Notes: generated by a model from the letters alone, not told the origin. A stretch of 64,000 nt of DNA from an uncultured Pseudoflavonifractor sp. (GCA_904419835.1 CAJFTA010000013.1:12646-76645), one strand, 5' to 3'; shown: positions 48,513-58,654, counted from the stretch's first letter. Numbers and translations are program-made.

Positions 48513-50729
48513 CTATTCAACGGCGGCCAACCGGGCCCGCAGGCCGGAATACCGCCGCTGCTGGCGGTTGTTGGCCACCATCTGGGCCACCTTGCCCTCG
48601 TCCCCCACCACGATAAAGAGCTCCCTGGCCCGGGTGATGGCGGTGTAGAGCACGCCCCGGGTGAGCAGCATGGGCGCGCCGTCCAGGGCGGCCAGAATCA
48701 CCGCCCGGTACTCGCTGCCCTGGGCCTTATGTACCGTGACGGCGTAGGCCGGCTCCAGCTCGGAGAGCATGTCCGGCGTATACTCCACCGTCCGGCCCTC
48801 AAAGTCCACGGTGATGACCTCGTCCCGGTTGTCCACCCTGGTAATCACGCCGACGTCCCCGTTGAAGATGCCCATGCCCGTGTCGGTGTTGTCCCTGCCC
48901 CGCCACATGACGTCGTAGTTGTTGCGCACCTGCATCACCCGGTCCCCCTCCCGGAAGATATACTCCCCGAAGCGGCGCTCCCCCTTGCCGGGCCGGGCCG
49001 GGTTCACCGCCTCCTGGATGCTCCGGTTGAGGGAGGCGGTGCCGGTGGTGTGCCGCCGGGTGGGGGAGAGCACCTGGATCTGGTCGGCGGGGATGCCCAT
49101 CTTCTCGGGCAGGCGGGTCCTGCACAGCTCCACGATGGTGTCCGCCACCCGCACCGGGTCGGTGCGGCGAAGGAAAAAGAAGTCCTTGGCGGCGCTGTTG
49201 TGCAGGTCGGGCAGCTCCCCCCGGTTGACGCTGTGGGCGTTCATGACAATGGCGCTCTGGGCGGCCTGGCGGAAGATCTCGGTCAGCCGCACCGTGGGCA
49301 CCCTGCCGCTGCGGATGAGGTCGGAGAGCACGTTGCCCGGCCCCACCGAGGGCAGCTGGTCCGGGTCCCCCACCAGCACCAGGCGGCACTCCCCCCGCAG
49401 GGCGGACAGCAGGGCCCGCATGAGGGTGATGTCCACCATGGAGGTCTCGTCCACAATCACCGCGTCCGCCTTCAGGGGCTCGGACTCGTCGTGGGCGAAC
49501 ACCAGCCTGCCGGTGCCCGGGTCGAACTGGGTCTCCAGCAGGCGGTGGATGGTGTAGGCCTCCATGCCGCACAGCTCCCCCAGCCGCTTGGCCGCCCGGC
49601 CGGTGGGGGCGGCCAGGGCGGTGTCCAGCCCCATGTGGTCGAAGAGGGCCAGCACCCCCCGGAGGGAGGTGGTCTTGCCGGTGCCCGGGCCGCCGGTGAG
49701 CAGCATGACCTGGGACCGGGCCGCCAGCTCCACGGCGGAGCGCTGCTGGGGGGCGTAGGTGATGCCCTGGTCACGCTGGATCCGGTCGAGAACGCTGTCC
49801 AGGTCCTCCGGGGGCAGCAGCTCCGCCCGGCTCATCCCGGCCAGGCGCTCCGCCACATAGCACTCCGCCTCGTACAGGTCGAAGAGGTAGACCGCCTCCT
49901 CCCCCGCCGTCTCCTCCTGGATGACCTCGCCCCGCTCCAGCAGGGCCTCCAGCCCGTCCCCCAGGGCCTCCAGGTCCTCCAGGCCCAGCAGCTGGGCGGT
50001 GGCGGCAAGCAGCTTCCGCCGGGGCAGGAAGGTGTGGCCGTTGTTCAGGTTGTGGCTCAGCTCAAAGAGCAGCCCCGCCTCCAGCCGCTGGGGGTCGTCC
50101 CCCTCCATGCCCTGGTCCAGGGCCAGCGCGTCGGCCTGGTCAAACCGGACCCCCAGCTCCTCGTCCACCAGCAGGTAGGGGTTGGCCCGCAGCACCTCCA
50201 GGGTCCGGTCCCCGTACCGCCGGTAGAGGGGCATGGCCAGCTGGAGGGGCAGCTGGTGGTCCCCCAAAAACTCCAGCAGCCGGCGCATGCCCAGCTGAAG
50301 GCGGAAGTTCTCCCCCATGGCCAGGGCCCGCTTCCGGGTGATGCCGTGGATTTTGGTCAGCCGCTCCGGGTGCTCCTCCAGCACGGTGAGGGCATCGCCG
50401 CCGAACTCCTCCACAATCTTCCTGGCCGTGGCCGCGCCGATGCCCCGCACCGCGCCCGAGGCCAGATAGTCGAAGATGGCCCGCTCGCCCGCGGGCATCC
50501 GCCGGTCCACCGTCTCGGCCTTGAACTGCTCGCCGTAGGAGGCGTGGCGCATCCAGCTGCCCCGGACGGTGATGCTCTCCCCCGGCGCGGCCCCCGGGAT
50601 GCATCCCACCACGGTGATGCCCCCCTGGTCCCCCGCGTCCAGCCGGAGGACCGTGTAGCCGTTCTCCTCGTTCTGGTAGATGACGGCCTCAACGGTGCCC
50701 TCAATGCAGTTGAGCTGTTCTTCTTCCAT
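48513..50729 (-). CDS. recD2: ATP-dependent RecD2 helicase
   Basis: 738-aa SF1B 5'-3' helicase of the RecD2 type (no RecBC partner), used in DNA repair. Helix-hairpin-helix repeats in the N-terminal third (FDYLASGAVRGIGAATARKI), Walker A TGGPGTGKTTSL, DETSMVD, VGDPDQLPSVGPG, and the C-terminal VTVHKAQGSEY and YTAITRARELF. Confidence 0.93.
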   Translation of the reverse strand: MEEEQLNCIEGTVEAVIYQNEENGYTVLRLDAGDQGGITVVGCIPGAAPGESITVRGSWMRHASYGEQFKAETVDRRMPAGERAIFDYLASGAVRGIGAATARKIVEEFGGDALTVLEEHPERLTKIHGITRKRALAMGENFRLQLGMRRLLEFLGDHQLPLQLAMPLYRRYGDRTLEVLRANPYLLVDEELGVRFDQADALALDQGMEGDDPQRLEAGLLFELSHNLNNGHTFLPRRKLLAATAQLLGLEDLEALGDGLEALLERGEVIQEETAGEEAVYLFDLYEAECYVAERLAGMSRAELLPPEDLDSVLDRIQRDQGITYAPQQRSAVELAARSQVMLLTGGPGTGKTTSLRGVLALFDHMGLDTALAAPTGRAAKRLGELCGMEAYTIHRLLETQFDPGTGRLVFAHDESEPLKADAVIVDETSMVDITLMRALLSALRGECRLVLVGDPDQLPSVGPGNVLSDLIRSGRVPTVRLTEIFRQAAQSAIVMNAHSVNRGELPDLHNSAAKDFFFLRRTDPVRVADTIVELCRTRLPEKMGIPADQIQVLSPTRRHTTGTASLNRSIQEAVNPARPGKGERRFGEYIFREGDRVMQVRNNYDVMWRGRDNTDTGMGIFNGDVGVITRVDNRDEVITVDFEGRTVEYTPDMLSELEPAYAVTVHKAQGSEYRAVILAALDGAPMLLTRGVLYTAITRARELFIVVGDEGKVAQMVANNRQQRRYSGLRARLAAVE

Positions 50730-50782
50730 GGCGTCTCTTCCCCTATCCTGTCTCGTTCGTACATACGTTATATTACCCTATA

Positions 50783-51127
50783 TCATACCTGCTTTTCCTC
50801 CCAAAGGCAAGCGGGAAGGTCGTCCATGGCGCAGAGAATCACGCCCCTGTCCCGCCAGGCCAGCCGCTCGGCCAGCCGCCGCCCCTGCCCGCTCAGGCCG
50901 CAGTCGGCGATGACCACGGTAAACCGGGCCATGCCCCCTTTCCTCAGCCAGCGCAGCCCGGCCAGGTCCTGCTCCAGATGCTCCCCGTCCCCACCGGCGG
51001 GCACCACGGCGTACACGCTCCCCCGCCCCACCGGGGCCACCGCGGCCCCCAGCAGCAGCCAGCCCAGGGCCAGCAGCCCGGCAGCAGCCAGAAGGGCCAG
51101 CACAGCCCTGCCAATCACAAATAACAA
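50783..51127 (-). CDS. small membrane-anchored protein, function unknown
   Basis: 114-aa protein with one N-terminal transmembrane helix (AVLALLAAAGLLALGWLLLG) and a cytosolic or extracytosolic domain (VVPAGGDGEHLEQDL..., GGMARFTVVIADCGLSGQGRRLAERL) that looks like a divergent nucleotide-diphospho-sugar or Rossmann-like domain. TTG 51127 was chosen because GGAGGTG precedes it. I do not recognise a family. It sits between recD2 and a membrane protein on the same strand. Confidence 0.6.
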   Translation of the reverse strand: MLFVIGRAVLALLAAAGLLALGWLLLGAAVAPVGRGSVYAVVPAGGDGEHLEQDLAGLRWLRKGGMARFTVVIADCGLSGQGRRLAERLAWRDRGVILCAMDDLPACLWEEKQV

Positions 51128-51203
51128 TGCCCCTCACCTCCGCCATATCCTATGCGCGGGAGGTGAGGGGCGTTCGGGGGCAAAGGCCGCTTTTTCCGCC
51201 CGT

Positions 51204-51707
51204 TCAGGCCAGAACGGAGGAAAACAGGTTGATGCCGAAGGCGGTGAGCAGGCTCATGATGCACCCGGCCAGCAGCACGCCGGCAAAGATGCTGGGCAGC
51301 GCCTTGCGCAGGGGCATGTCCAGGAAGGCCGCCACCAGCGCGCCGGTCCAGGCGCCGGTGCCCGGCAGCGGGATGGCCACAAAGATCATCAGGCCCAGGT
51401 ACTTGTACCTGGTCACATTCTGCCCCTTCAGATGGGCCTTTTTCTCCAGTCTGTCCACCAGGCTGTTGAGCCTGGGCATGTGGCGGCGCATCCAGAGGAA
51501 GATCCGCCGGATGTACACCACGATGAAGGGAACGGGAATCATATTGCCGATAATGGCCGCCACAAACGCGGCCGCATAGGGCAGGCCAAGGGTGGCCACG
51601 CCGAAGGGGATGCCGCCCCGCAGTTCCACCACGGGAATCATGGAGACCAGTATTGTAAACACAAACTCCCCAAAGGGGACGCTGGTCAGCCACTGCATGA
51701 TATCCAA
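51204..51707 (-). CDS. small multidrug export family protein (COG2426 type)
   Basis: 167-aa membrane protein with four to five helices matching the small multi-drug export family (PF06695 type): ELRGGIPFGVATLGLPYAAA at the N-terminus, and an amphipathic loop before GLMIFVAIPLPGTGAWTGAL. The substrate is not known. The start is uncertain: TTG 51707 has AGGGTG 6 nt upstream, and ATG 51698 is an alternative. Confidence 0.75.
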   Translation of the reverse strand: MDIMQWLTSVPFGEFVFTILVSMIPVVELRGGIPFGVATLGLPYAAAFVAAIIGNMIPVPFIVVYIRRIFLWMRRHMPRLNSLVDRLEKKAHLKGQNVTRYKYLGLMIFVAIPLPGTGAWTGALVAAFLDMPLRKALPSIFAGVLLAGCIMSLLTAFGINLFSSVLA

Positions 51708-51856
51708 AATAATCACCCTGCTTTTCTGTTGATGCCGGGACGCGCCCCGCGGGCGGGTCCGCATGGATGCTATTCTACCATCCCAGGGCAGGGTGGGGCA
51801 ATAAAATTTTTATAAAGTTTTCCAAATTTACATTTCATTCTTTCTCGGGCGGGCTG

Positions 51857-53902
51857 TTATCCCCCCGCCACAATGACGCGCACCTGTCCGCCCCGGCCGG
51901 GGTCCCGGTCGTACCAGGCGGTAAAGGTATCCGTAAAGGCCTTGGCCTGGGACAGGGTGACCCAGGTCTCCGTAACGGCGTTGTACACCTTCACATCGGC
52001 GGCGATGGGAATGCCCGCCACAGCGTCGCTGCCGTCAAAGTCCGCCCGGGTCAGGCCCTCCAGGGCGGTCAGCTCCACCAGCGCCGCCACTCTGCCCTCG
52101 CCGGTGCCCACCACGCCGCCCACGGCGCCGTCGTCAAAGGCCAGGCCGGTGATATAGGTGGAATTGGCCTCCCCATTGTCCACGGTGACGGTGGTGTTGG
52201 TGTACTGCATGGTTCCGCTGCCGCCGGTCTGCTCCCCCTTCTCCAGGAAGCCGTAGGTGTAGCAATTGCCCGTCACGTCCTCCAGCACCAGCAGGTTCAC
52301 CTGCCCGGCGCTGTCGGTGCCCGCGTAGGCGATGGAAGAGGCGGGCACGGTGTCCGTCAGAATGTCGCTCAGGGCCACCTCCACCGCCCCGCTTCCCTTC
52401 ACCTGGTCATAGACGGTCACGTCGGGGGACAGCTCCAGCTCCCCCAAAGTGCCCGCCGCCGCGTCCAGATCACCGGGGATGTCAGAGCTGCCCAGGGCGG
52501 AGACCGACAGCTTGCCCCTGGCCGGGCTGAACACCCGCACCAGGCGGCCATTCAGAGCGGAGGCGCTGCCCGAGGACAGCGCGCCGGACACGGTGACGCC
52601 GCTGCTCAGGGCCACAGAGATCGTATCGCCGGCGCCGGCGGTCAGAATGCCCGCCATGAGGGGGGCGCCGGAGGAGGCCGCCTCCGCGGCAATTACCTCC
52701 CCGTCGCCGCTGAGGGTGACGGAGATTTTGTCCCCGATGGAGAAGTCCCGCAGGCTGTCCAGCCCCTCCTCCGCCACAGGCAGCTGGGCCCCCAGCACCG
52801 TAATGGTGTCAGGGGCCGCAGTATTGGGGCTGGCGTCTTCATACCATCCGGTGAGCACCGTCCCGGCGGCAGTCTCCCGCTCTCTGACCCACAGGGCCTC
52901 GACACTGCCGGCGGCGCTGTAGCAGAGGACCACTGTGTCCCCCGCGCGCAGGTCGTACCAGCTGTCGCTCCAGGTCAGGGTCTCCCCCTTCAGCAGGACG
53001 GAGGCGCTGTTGGGCACGGAGAAGGCATTCCCGTCCCCGTCCGTAAGGCCGGAGCCGTCGGCAGAGGCCAGGGTGACGGTACGGGTGGCGGTGCCGTCGG
53101 GGATAAAGCCCGCCGCCCTGCCGGATTCATCCAGCAGCAGGACGCCCCGGGCGCCGATGAGCGTCTCGGAGGGGGCGTTGACATAGGCGTAGTGCTGCAC
53201 GCCGCCGGAGGCCGTCCAGACCTCCACGGTGTGGGCGGTGCCGTCGTCGGCGGTCACGTCCACGCCTGTCAGAAGGGCGGAGGACACGGTCCGGGCCGCC
53301 AGGCCCTCATAGAAGGGCGCGCCCTGGGCGGTGTCCATGGTGAGGAGGGTGTACAGCAGCACGGCCGCCTCCCCCCGGGTCAGCAGGTGGTCCCCGTCGG
53401 AGGAGATGCCCTCCAGCAGGCCCAGCTCCTCCGCCCGAGCCAGGTAGTCCTCCGGCCAGAAGGGGCCGATGTCGGCATCGGTGTACCCCAGCAGACGGAG
53501 GGCGATGGTGGCCGCCTGGGCCACCGTGACGCCGTCGTCCGGGCCGAAGGCGCCGTTGCCGTACCCCGCCACCAGGCCCTCGGAGTAGGCCAGGTTCACA
53601 TAGGGCGCGTCCCAGCGGCTGGCGGGCACGTCGGAGAACAGGGTCTTGTAGGCCGAGGAGGCCACGCTGTCCCCGTGGCCCCCGGCCAGGACAATCAGCT
53701 TGCAGAACTGGGACCGGGTCAGCCCGCTGTCCGGGTAGTAGGCGCCGGTGCCGTCGCCGGACACAATGCCAAGCCCGGAGAGGACCTCCACCGCCCGGGC
53801 CGTCTCCGGGTCGGTCACGTCGGTAAAGGCCGCCGGGGCGGAGGGCGCCAGCCCGGCGCACAGAAGCGCGGCCAGCACAGCCGCCAGAAATCGTTTCTTC
53901 AT
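51857..53902 (-). CDS. SLH-domain surface protein
   Basis: 681-aa exported protein: a signal peptide (AAVLAALLCAGLAPSAPAA), then three S-layer homology domains (about 25-200; FTDV...YYPDSGLTRSQFCKLIV, FSDVP...GVTVAQAATIALRLLGY, and a third) that bind secondary cell-wall polymer, then beta-rich repeats. ATG 53902 follows AAAGGAG. It is the last gene in the operon with a MacAB-type export system, which is unusual and suggests the pump or its adaptor may serve cell-surface assembly. Confidence 0.85.
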   Translation of the reverse strand: MKKRFLAAVLAALLCAGLAPSAPAAFTDVTDPETARAVEVLSGLGIVSGDGTGAYYPDSGLTRSQFCKLIVLAGGHGDSVASSAYKTLFSDVPASRWDAPYVNLAYSEGLVAGYGNGAFGPDDGVTVAQAATIALRLLGYTDADIGPFWPEDYLARAEELGLLEGISSDGDHLLTRGEAAVLLYTLLTMDTAQGAPFYEGLAARTVSSALLTGVDVTADDGTAHTVEVWTASGGVQHYAYVNAPSETLIGARGVLLLDESGRAAGFIPDGTATRTVTLASADGSGLTDGDGNAFSVPNSASVLLKGETLTWSDSWYDLRAGDTVVLCYSAAGSVEALWVRERETAAGTVLTGWYEDASPNTAAPDTITVLGAQLPVAEEGLDSLRDFSIGDKISVTLSGDGEVIAAEAASSGAPLMAGILTAGAGDTISVALSSGVTVSGALSSGSASALNGRLVRVFSPARGKLSVSALGSSDIPGDLDAAAGTLGELELSPDVTVYDQVKGSGAVEVALSDILTDTVPASSIAYAGTDSAGQVNLLVLEDVTGNCYTYGFLEKGEQTGGSGTMQYTNTTVTVDNGEANSTYITGLAFDDGAVGGVVGTGEGRVAALVELTALEGLTRADFDGSDAVAGIPIAADVKVYNAVTETWVTLSQAKAFTDTFTAWYDRDPGRGGQVRVIVAGG

Positions 53903-53931
53903 GGTAATGTGCTCCTTTCTCATGCTCCGCC

Positions 53932-55113
53932 TCACTCCGCCCGCAGGGCGTCCACAGGCTGGAGGTTGGAGGCCTTGGCGGCCGGATAGATGCCGAACAC
54001 AATGCCGATGACCACCGAGAAGCCCGCCGCCCCCACGGTGATAAGGGCGTTGGGGAGCGGGATGAAATCGTACATCAGCTTGCCCAGCACCGCCGAGAGC
54101 ACAAAGCCCAGGCCGATGCCGATAAGGCCCCCCAGACCGCTGAGAATGGCGGCCTCCACCAGGAACTGGGTGACAATCTCCCGACGGGGGGCGCCGATGG
54201 ACTTTTTGATGCCAATCTCCCGGGTGCGCTCGGTGACGGTGACCAGCATGATGTTCATGATGCCGATGCCGCCCACCAGCAGGGCGATGCCCGCGATGCC
54301 CCCCAGCACCACGCTCATGGAGGCGGTCTCCTCATTGCTCTCGGTCATGGCGGCGTTGCCGTCGGTGAGGGTGTAGGTCCCCACGCTGGAGGAGATGTTC
54401 TCGCTGAGGTAGCTATCCAGTCGGTCCATGACCGTGTCCACCTGGTCGGAGGTGTCCACCTTGACGGTATAGCTGGTGATATAGTCGCTGGTCAGGAGGG
54501 AGCGGGTCAGGGAACTGGGCACCACCAGCATGTTGTCCATGGAGTCCTCCTCCCCGCCGTCCTTCTGGTAGTAGGTGCCCACCACCAGGAAGGGATCTCC
54601 GCCCAGGTAGACAGTCTGCCCGATGGGGTCGGCGTACTCAAAGAGGGTGTCCGCCACATAGGCCCCCAGGACGCAGACCCGGCTGCGGTTGTCAATGTCG
54701 TAGCTGAGGATGTCCCGGCCCATGTCCAGGACAAAGTTGTTGCAGGCGGCGAACTGGTCGCTGCCGAAGTAGACCGTCACCCCTTCGGCGGTACTGCTGC
54801 CGTGCTTGGCGGTCTTGCTGGTGCTCAGGCTGGGGGACACGCCGGTGACCATGTCGGAGAGCGCCCCGTTGCCGTACTCATAGAGCAGGGCGCCCACGTC
54901 CTCCGCCCGGGTGGCGTCATACCAGGTGATGTCCACCGTCACCTTGTTGACGCCCAGCTTCTCGTAGTAGGCGGTGATGTCGGCGTTGTACCCGCTCACC
55001 AGCGCCACCAGCACCAGCACGGCGGTGATGCCGATGATGATGCCCAGCATGGTGAGAAAGGAGCGGCCCTTTTTCTCCCGGATGGAGTCCAGAGCCATGA
55101 TCACTGCGTTCAT
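53932..55113 (-). CDS. MacB/FtsX-type ABC transporter permease
   Basis: 393-aa permease with four helices: one N-terminal (FLTMLGIIIGITAVLVLVALVSG) followed by a large extracytosolic MacB-PCD domain, and three C-terminal helices of the FtsX domain (GIGIMNIMLVTVTERTREIGI). Works with the ATPase encoded next (4-nt overlap) and the HlyD-type adaptor. Probably moves a peptide, lipid or toxic compound out of the cell. Confidence 0.9.
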   Translation of the reverse strand: MNAVIMALDSIREKKGRSFLTMLGIIIGITAVLVLVALVSGYNADITAYYEKLGVNKVTVDITWYDATRAEDVGALLYEYGNGALSDMVTGVSPSLSTSKTAKHGSSTAEGVTVYFGSDQFAACNNFVLDMGRDILSYDIDNRSRVCVLGAYVADTLFEYADPIGQTVYLGGDPFLVVGTYYQKDGGEEDSMDNMLVVPSSLTRSLLTSDYITSYTVKVDTSDQVDTVMDRLDSYLSENISSSVGTYTLTDGNAAMTESNEETASMSVVLGGIAGIALLVGGIGIMNIMLVTVTERTREIGIKKSIGAPRREIVTQFLVEAAILSGLGGLIGIGLGFVLSAVLGKLMYDFIPLPNALITVGAAGFSVVIGIVFGIYPAAKASNLQPVDALRAE

Positions 55114-55853
55114 CGGGCGGCCACCCGCCCTCCCCGAAAGGGCACCGCCTCAGGAATCAGCACCCCGTCCCGCAGGCTGTCGTGGACGATCTTCCCGTCC
55201 ATGACCCGGACGGTACGGTCGGCCTGGGCCGCAATGGCGTTGTCATGGGTGATGAGGATGACGGTGGTGCCCTGCTCCCGGTTGAGTTCCCGCATAAGGA
55301 CGAGCACCTGGGCGCCTGTTTTGGAGTCCAGGGCTCCCGTGGGCTCGTCGGCCATGAGGATGGGGGAACGGGTGGCCATGGCCCGGGCAATGGCCACCCG
55401 CTGCTGCTGTCCTCCGGAGAGCTGGCCGGGCTTGGCGTTGGCCTTGTCGGCAATTTCCACCCGCTCCAGGGCCTCCATGGCCCGCTTCCGCCGCTCCTCC
55501 GCCCGGACATGCTGGTAGGTAAGGGGCAGGGCCACGTTCTGCCACACGCTGAGGGCGGGGATGAGGTTGTACCCCTGAAAGACAAAGCCGATGCGCCGGG
55601 ACCGGATGGCGGAGAGCTCCCGCTCCCGCCGCTCCCGGATGGGAATGCCGTCCAGATAGTACTCCCCCCGGGTGGGCACGTCCAGGCAGCCCAGAATGTT
55701 CATCATGGTGGACTTGCCCGAGCCGGAGGTTCCGATGACGGCCACGAATTCCCCCTGGTCAATCTCCAGGGTGACGCCGTCCAGGGCGTTGACCTGGTTG
55801 TCCCTGCCCTCGTTGTAGATTTTATAGACGTTGTCCAGTCGAATCAGACTCAT
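55110..55853 (-). CDS. MacB-type ABC transporter ATPase
   Basis: 247-aa nucleotide-binding subunit of the LolD/MacB group. Walker A GTSGSGKST, Q-loop FVFQGYNLIP, signature LSGGQQQRVAIARA, Walker B ILMADEPTGALD, switch His ITHDN. ATG 55853 is the first start inside the domain. Follows the adaptor gene and overlaps the permease by 4 nt. Confidence 0.93.
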   Translation of the reverse strand: MSLIRLDNVYKIYNEGRDNQVNALDGVTLEIDQGEFVAVIGTSGSGKSTMMNILGCLDVPTRGEYYLDGIPIRERRERELSAIRSRRIGFVFQGYNLIPALSVWQNVALPLTYQHVRAEERRKRAMEALERVEIADKANAKPGQLSGGQQQRVAIARAMATRSPILMADEPTGALDSKTGAQVLVLMRELNREQGTTVILITHDNAIAAQADRTVRVMDGKIVHDSLRDGVLIPEAVPFRGGRVAAR

Positions 55854-55872
55854 GGTATCTCCTTTCCGGCCA

Positions 55873-57681
55873 TCATCCTCTGGGCCCTCCGCCCATGCCG
55901 CCATTCATTCCGCCGCCGGAGAAATCGGGCATCTGGCCGCCGCCGAAGTCGGGCATCTGGCCGCCGCCGGGGAAGCCCTCCTGCTCCTCGCCGTCCGTGC
56001 CCTGGCTGGTGGTGCCGCCGCCGGAGGGGGCCGCGTTCTGGTAGCGGGTAAAGACCTCAGTGTCCGCCTCCACGCCGGAGACAATCCGGGCGTACTGGCT
56101 GTTGGTGGCCCCCACCTCGACGGGCACGGCGTAGAACCCGTCGGGTACCACGCCCTCCTCCAGGTCCACCGCGTTGTCCGGCCGGGTATCCGCCCTGACA
56201 AAGACGCAGGTGCCCTCGTCGGCGCTCTTCAGCGCCGAGAGGGGGACCAGGACGCCCTCCTCGTCGTCGCCGGTGGAGATGTAGTAGGAGACATTGACGC
56301 CCGCTGACAGTTCCCCGGCGGAGTCAATCTCAATGGTGATGGGGAAATAGGCCACGCCGCTGGAGTTGGTGGCCTCGTAGCTGATCTCCGTCACCGTGCC
56401 CTGGTAGGTCTTTTCCCCGGAGGAGGCCACGATGGTCACATCCATGCCCATCTCAATCTTGTCAATGTCCAGCTCGTCGATGTTGGCAGTGATGGTCATG
56501 GTATCCATGTTGTAGATGGTCACCGCGGTGGTTCCCTCCATGCGCGGGCTCTCCCCCGCCCGGACGCCCACGGAGATCACCTTGCCGGAGATCTCCGCCG
56601 TCACGCTATAGTCGGACCGGGACTCCTCCGCCTCTGTAATCTTCTCCTGGGCGGAGACAATTTTCTCCTCAGTCTGGGCGATGCGATCGTCCACGTCCGC
56701 CAGCTGCTCCTCATAGCTGCTGCCGTCAATGGTGAAGAGTGTCTGTCCGGCGGATACCGTCTGATAGGGGACCGCGTCGGCATAGGTGATCTCGCCGGCC
56801 ACCTGGGCCTGAATGGTCTCCTGGCCGCCGTACTCCAGACTGCCCTCCACGGCGGGGTAGAGCTTCTCGCCGCTGTCGGCCACCAGGTAGCCCGCGCCGG
56901 TCATGCCCTCGGTGAGAGCCCCCGGATTGTCCACCGTCACCGTGACGGCAAAGCAGCGGGTTCCCTCCGTGGTGAGCCGCTCCACCATCTGGATGTCGGT
57001 CACCGTGCCCTCCAGATTCAGCATCAGGGACGCCACCGACACCCCGGCGCTCATGCCCACGTAGACCTGGTCGGCATAGGCGTAGCTGAAATACTGGGTA
57101 AGGGTCATTTTGCTGTCGTCCACCAGGACGGCCAGCGTTCCGCCGTTCTGGGCGCTGCCGCCCTCCTCCCCGTCCACCTCGATAAGGCGGCCGGCAAAGG
57201 GCGCGGTGACGGTCAGGGCGGACAGGCTCTCCTGGAGCTCTGCGCGCTGGTCATAGTAGCCGTCCAGCTCCTCCTCCAGCTCGGCGAGCTCGTCCTGATA
57301 GCTCTCAATCTCCTCGTCCAGCTCGGCGTCATCCTGGACGTAGAGCAAATCCCCCGCCTCCACGGTGTCCCCCGCCGAGACGTACACCTCCAAAATCTCC
57401 GCCGCAGAGGCGGCTATTACGCTGACGCTGTCGTTTGGCATGGTGGTGGCGGTGCCCTCAATGGCGGTGGACAGGGTGCCGTAGGTGGTGGTCTCGGTGA
57501 GCGCCACCTGCTCCTCCTCAGTAAAGAAGAGGGCCCGGGCCCCCACCGCCGCGGCGGCCACAACCCCCACGACCACAATCAGGGCCACAATCCGCCGGAC
57601 GGGAATCCGGCCTTTTTTCCGGGGCGTTTCCACGCTGTCCCCGCCGCCCTCGGCGGCGGGCCGGTGTTTCAGAAGCTGCAC
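55873..57681 (-). CDS. HlyD/MacA-type membrane-fusion adaptor
   Basis: 602-aa adaptor. N-terminal transmembrane helix (VALIVVVGVVAAAAVGARALFF), barrel-sandwich lipoyl halves (VYVSAGDTVEAGDLLYV and ISVGVRAGESPRMEGTT), a coiled-coil pair (EEIESYQDELAELEEELDG and EEQLADVDDRIAQTEEKI), and a C-terminal Gly/Met-rich tail (GGGQMPDF repeated). GTG 57681 follows GGGGAGG. In Gram-positives it is anchored in the membrane and links the pump to the wall side. First gene of the operon, divergent from the two-component genes. Confidence 0.88.
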   Translation of the reverse strand: MQLLKHRPAAEGGGDSVETPRKKGRIPVRRIVALIVVVGVVAAAAVGARALFFTEEEQVALTETTTYGTLSTAIEGTATTMPNDSVSVIAASAAEILEVYVSAGDTVEAGDLLYVQDDAELDEEIESYQDELAELEEELDGYYDQRAELQESLSALTVTAPFAGRLIEVDGEEGGSAQNGGTLAVLVDDSKMTLTQYFSYAYADQVYVGMSAGVSVASLMLNLEGTVTDIQMVERLTTEGTRCFAVTVTVDNPGALTEGMTGAGYLVADSGEKLYPAVEGSLEYGGQETIQAQVAGEITYADAVPYQTVSAGQTLFTIDGSSYEEQLADVDDRIAQTEEKIVSAQEKITEAEESRSDYSVTAEISGKVISVGVRAGESPRMEGTTAVTIYNMDTMTITANIDELDIDKIEMGMDVTIVASSGEKTYQGTVTEISYEATNSSGVAYFPITIEIDSAGELSAGVNVSYYISTGDDEEGVLVPLSALKSADEGTCVFVRADTRPDNAVDLEEGVVPDGFYAVPVEVGATNSQYARIVSGVEADTEVFTRYQNAAPSGGGTTSQGTDGEEQEGFPGGGQMPDFGGGQMPDFSGGGMNGGMGGGPRG

Positions 57682-57818
57682 ATTCCATTCCTCCCCGCAG
57701 CAATTTTTTGACAGAGGCAAGTATACTGTAAAAAGCTGAAATTGCTCTGAAAGTTCCGATACGGAAATATGAACACTCTGTAAATGTTTTATTGAAACCT
57801 GGATTTTTCCTTCGTCTC

Positions 57819-57906
57819 TGATATAATTTCAGGTAAACTAAAGGTTCCCGCCTTACAATATGCCCGGATAAAGCGTCCGCCGGAGCCTGCGGCAGACCTC
57901 CGGCGG
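57819..57906 (+). promoter_or_regulatory. extended -10 promoter and leader hairpin of the response-regulator gene
   Basis: TGATATAAT (57819-57827) is an extended -10. In the leader, arms CCGCCGGAG (57877-57885) and CTCCGGCGG (57898-57906) pair just before the GAAAGG Shine-Dalgarno, so some attenuation is possible. Confidence 0.5.
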
Positions 57907-57924
57907 GAGAAAGGTGTGACCCAT

Positions 57925-58602
57925 ATGCGGATTTTAATTGTAGAGGACGAGGTGCGCCTGGCCGAGGCGCTCTCCCAGATCATGGCCGAGCAGCGCTATC
58001 AGACCGACGTGGTATACACCGGCTCCGACGCTCTGGACTACGCCCTCACCAGCCAGTACGACGTCATTGTACTGGACGTGATGCTCCCCGGCCTGAGCGG
58101 CTTTGATGTGGTGCGGCGGCTCCGCGCCGCCCACAACTCCACCCCCGTGCTCATGCTCACCGCCAAGGATGAGACGGCCGACAAGGTCACCGGGCTGGAC
58201 TGCGGCGCGGATGACTACATGACCAAGCCCTTTGACCCGGAGGAGCTGATGGCCCGTATCCGGGCCCTCACCCGCCGCCAGGGCGAGGTACTGGGCGAGT
58301 CCATGTCGGTGGCCGACCTGACCCTGACCTTGTCCACCCGGTGCCTGAGCCGGGGGGCGAAATCGGTGCGGCTGGGCTTCAAGGAGTTTGAGGTGATGAA
58401 GCTGCTGCTGGCCAACGCCAGCGCCGTGGTGCCAAAGGACGACATCATCACCCGCGTGTGGGGCCTGGAGTCCGACGCGGAGGACAACAACGTGGAGGTC
58501 TATGTGTCCTTCCTGCGCAAGAAGCTGGCCTTCCTGGACTCCGTGGTCCAGATCCGGACCATGAGGAAGGTTGGGTACTTCCTGGAGTACCCGGCCGCAT
58601 GA
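57925..58602 (+). CDS. OmpR-family response regulator
   Basis: 225-aa regulator. Receiver domain with Asp51 in VIVLDVMLPGLSGFDVVR and Lys in MTKPFDPEEL, then a winged-helix DNA-binding domain (LGFKEFEVMKLLL...RVWGLESDAEDNNVEVYVSFLRKKL). ATG 57925 follows GAAAGG. It is paired with the kinase at 58655. Its divergent position suggests it controls the MacAB-SLH operon. Confidence 0.92.
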   Translation: MRILIVEDEVRLAEALSQIMAEQRYQTDVVYTGSDALDYALTSQYDVIVLDVMLPGLSGFDVVRRLRAAHNSTPVLMLTAKDETADKVTGLDCGADDYMTKPFDPEELMARIRALTRRQGEVLGESMSVADLTLTLSTRCLSRGAKSVRLGFKEFEVMKLLLANASAVVPKDDIITRVWGLESDAEDNNVEVYVSFLRKKLAFLDSVVQIRTMRKVGYFLEYPAA

Positions 58603-58654
58603 CAGGTACTGAATCGGAGCGGCTGCTCTTCTCCGACGGGGGCGTGATGGGATC

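Noticed and set aside
48729..51815. Plus-strand frame of over 1000 codons
   Set aside because: It is antisense to recD2 and its neighbours; no start site or domain supports it.
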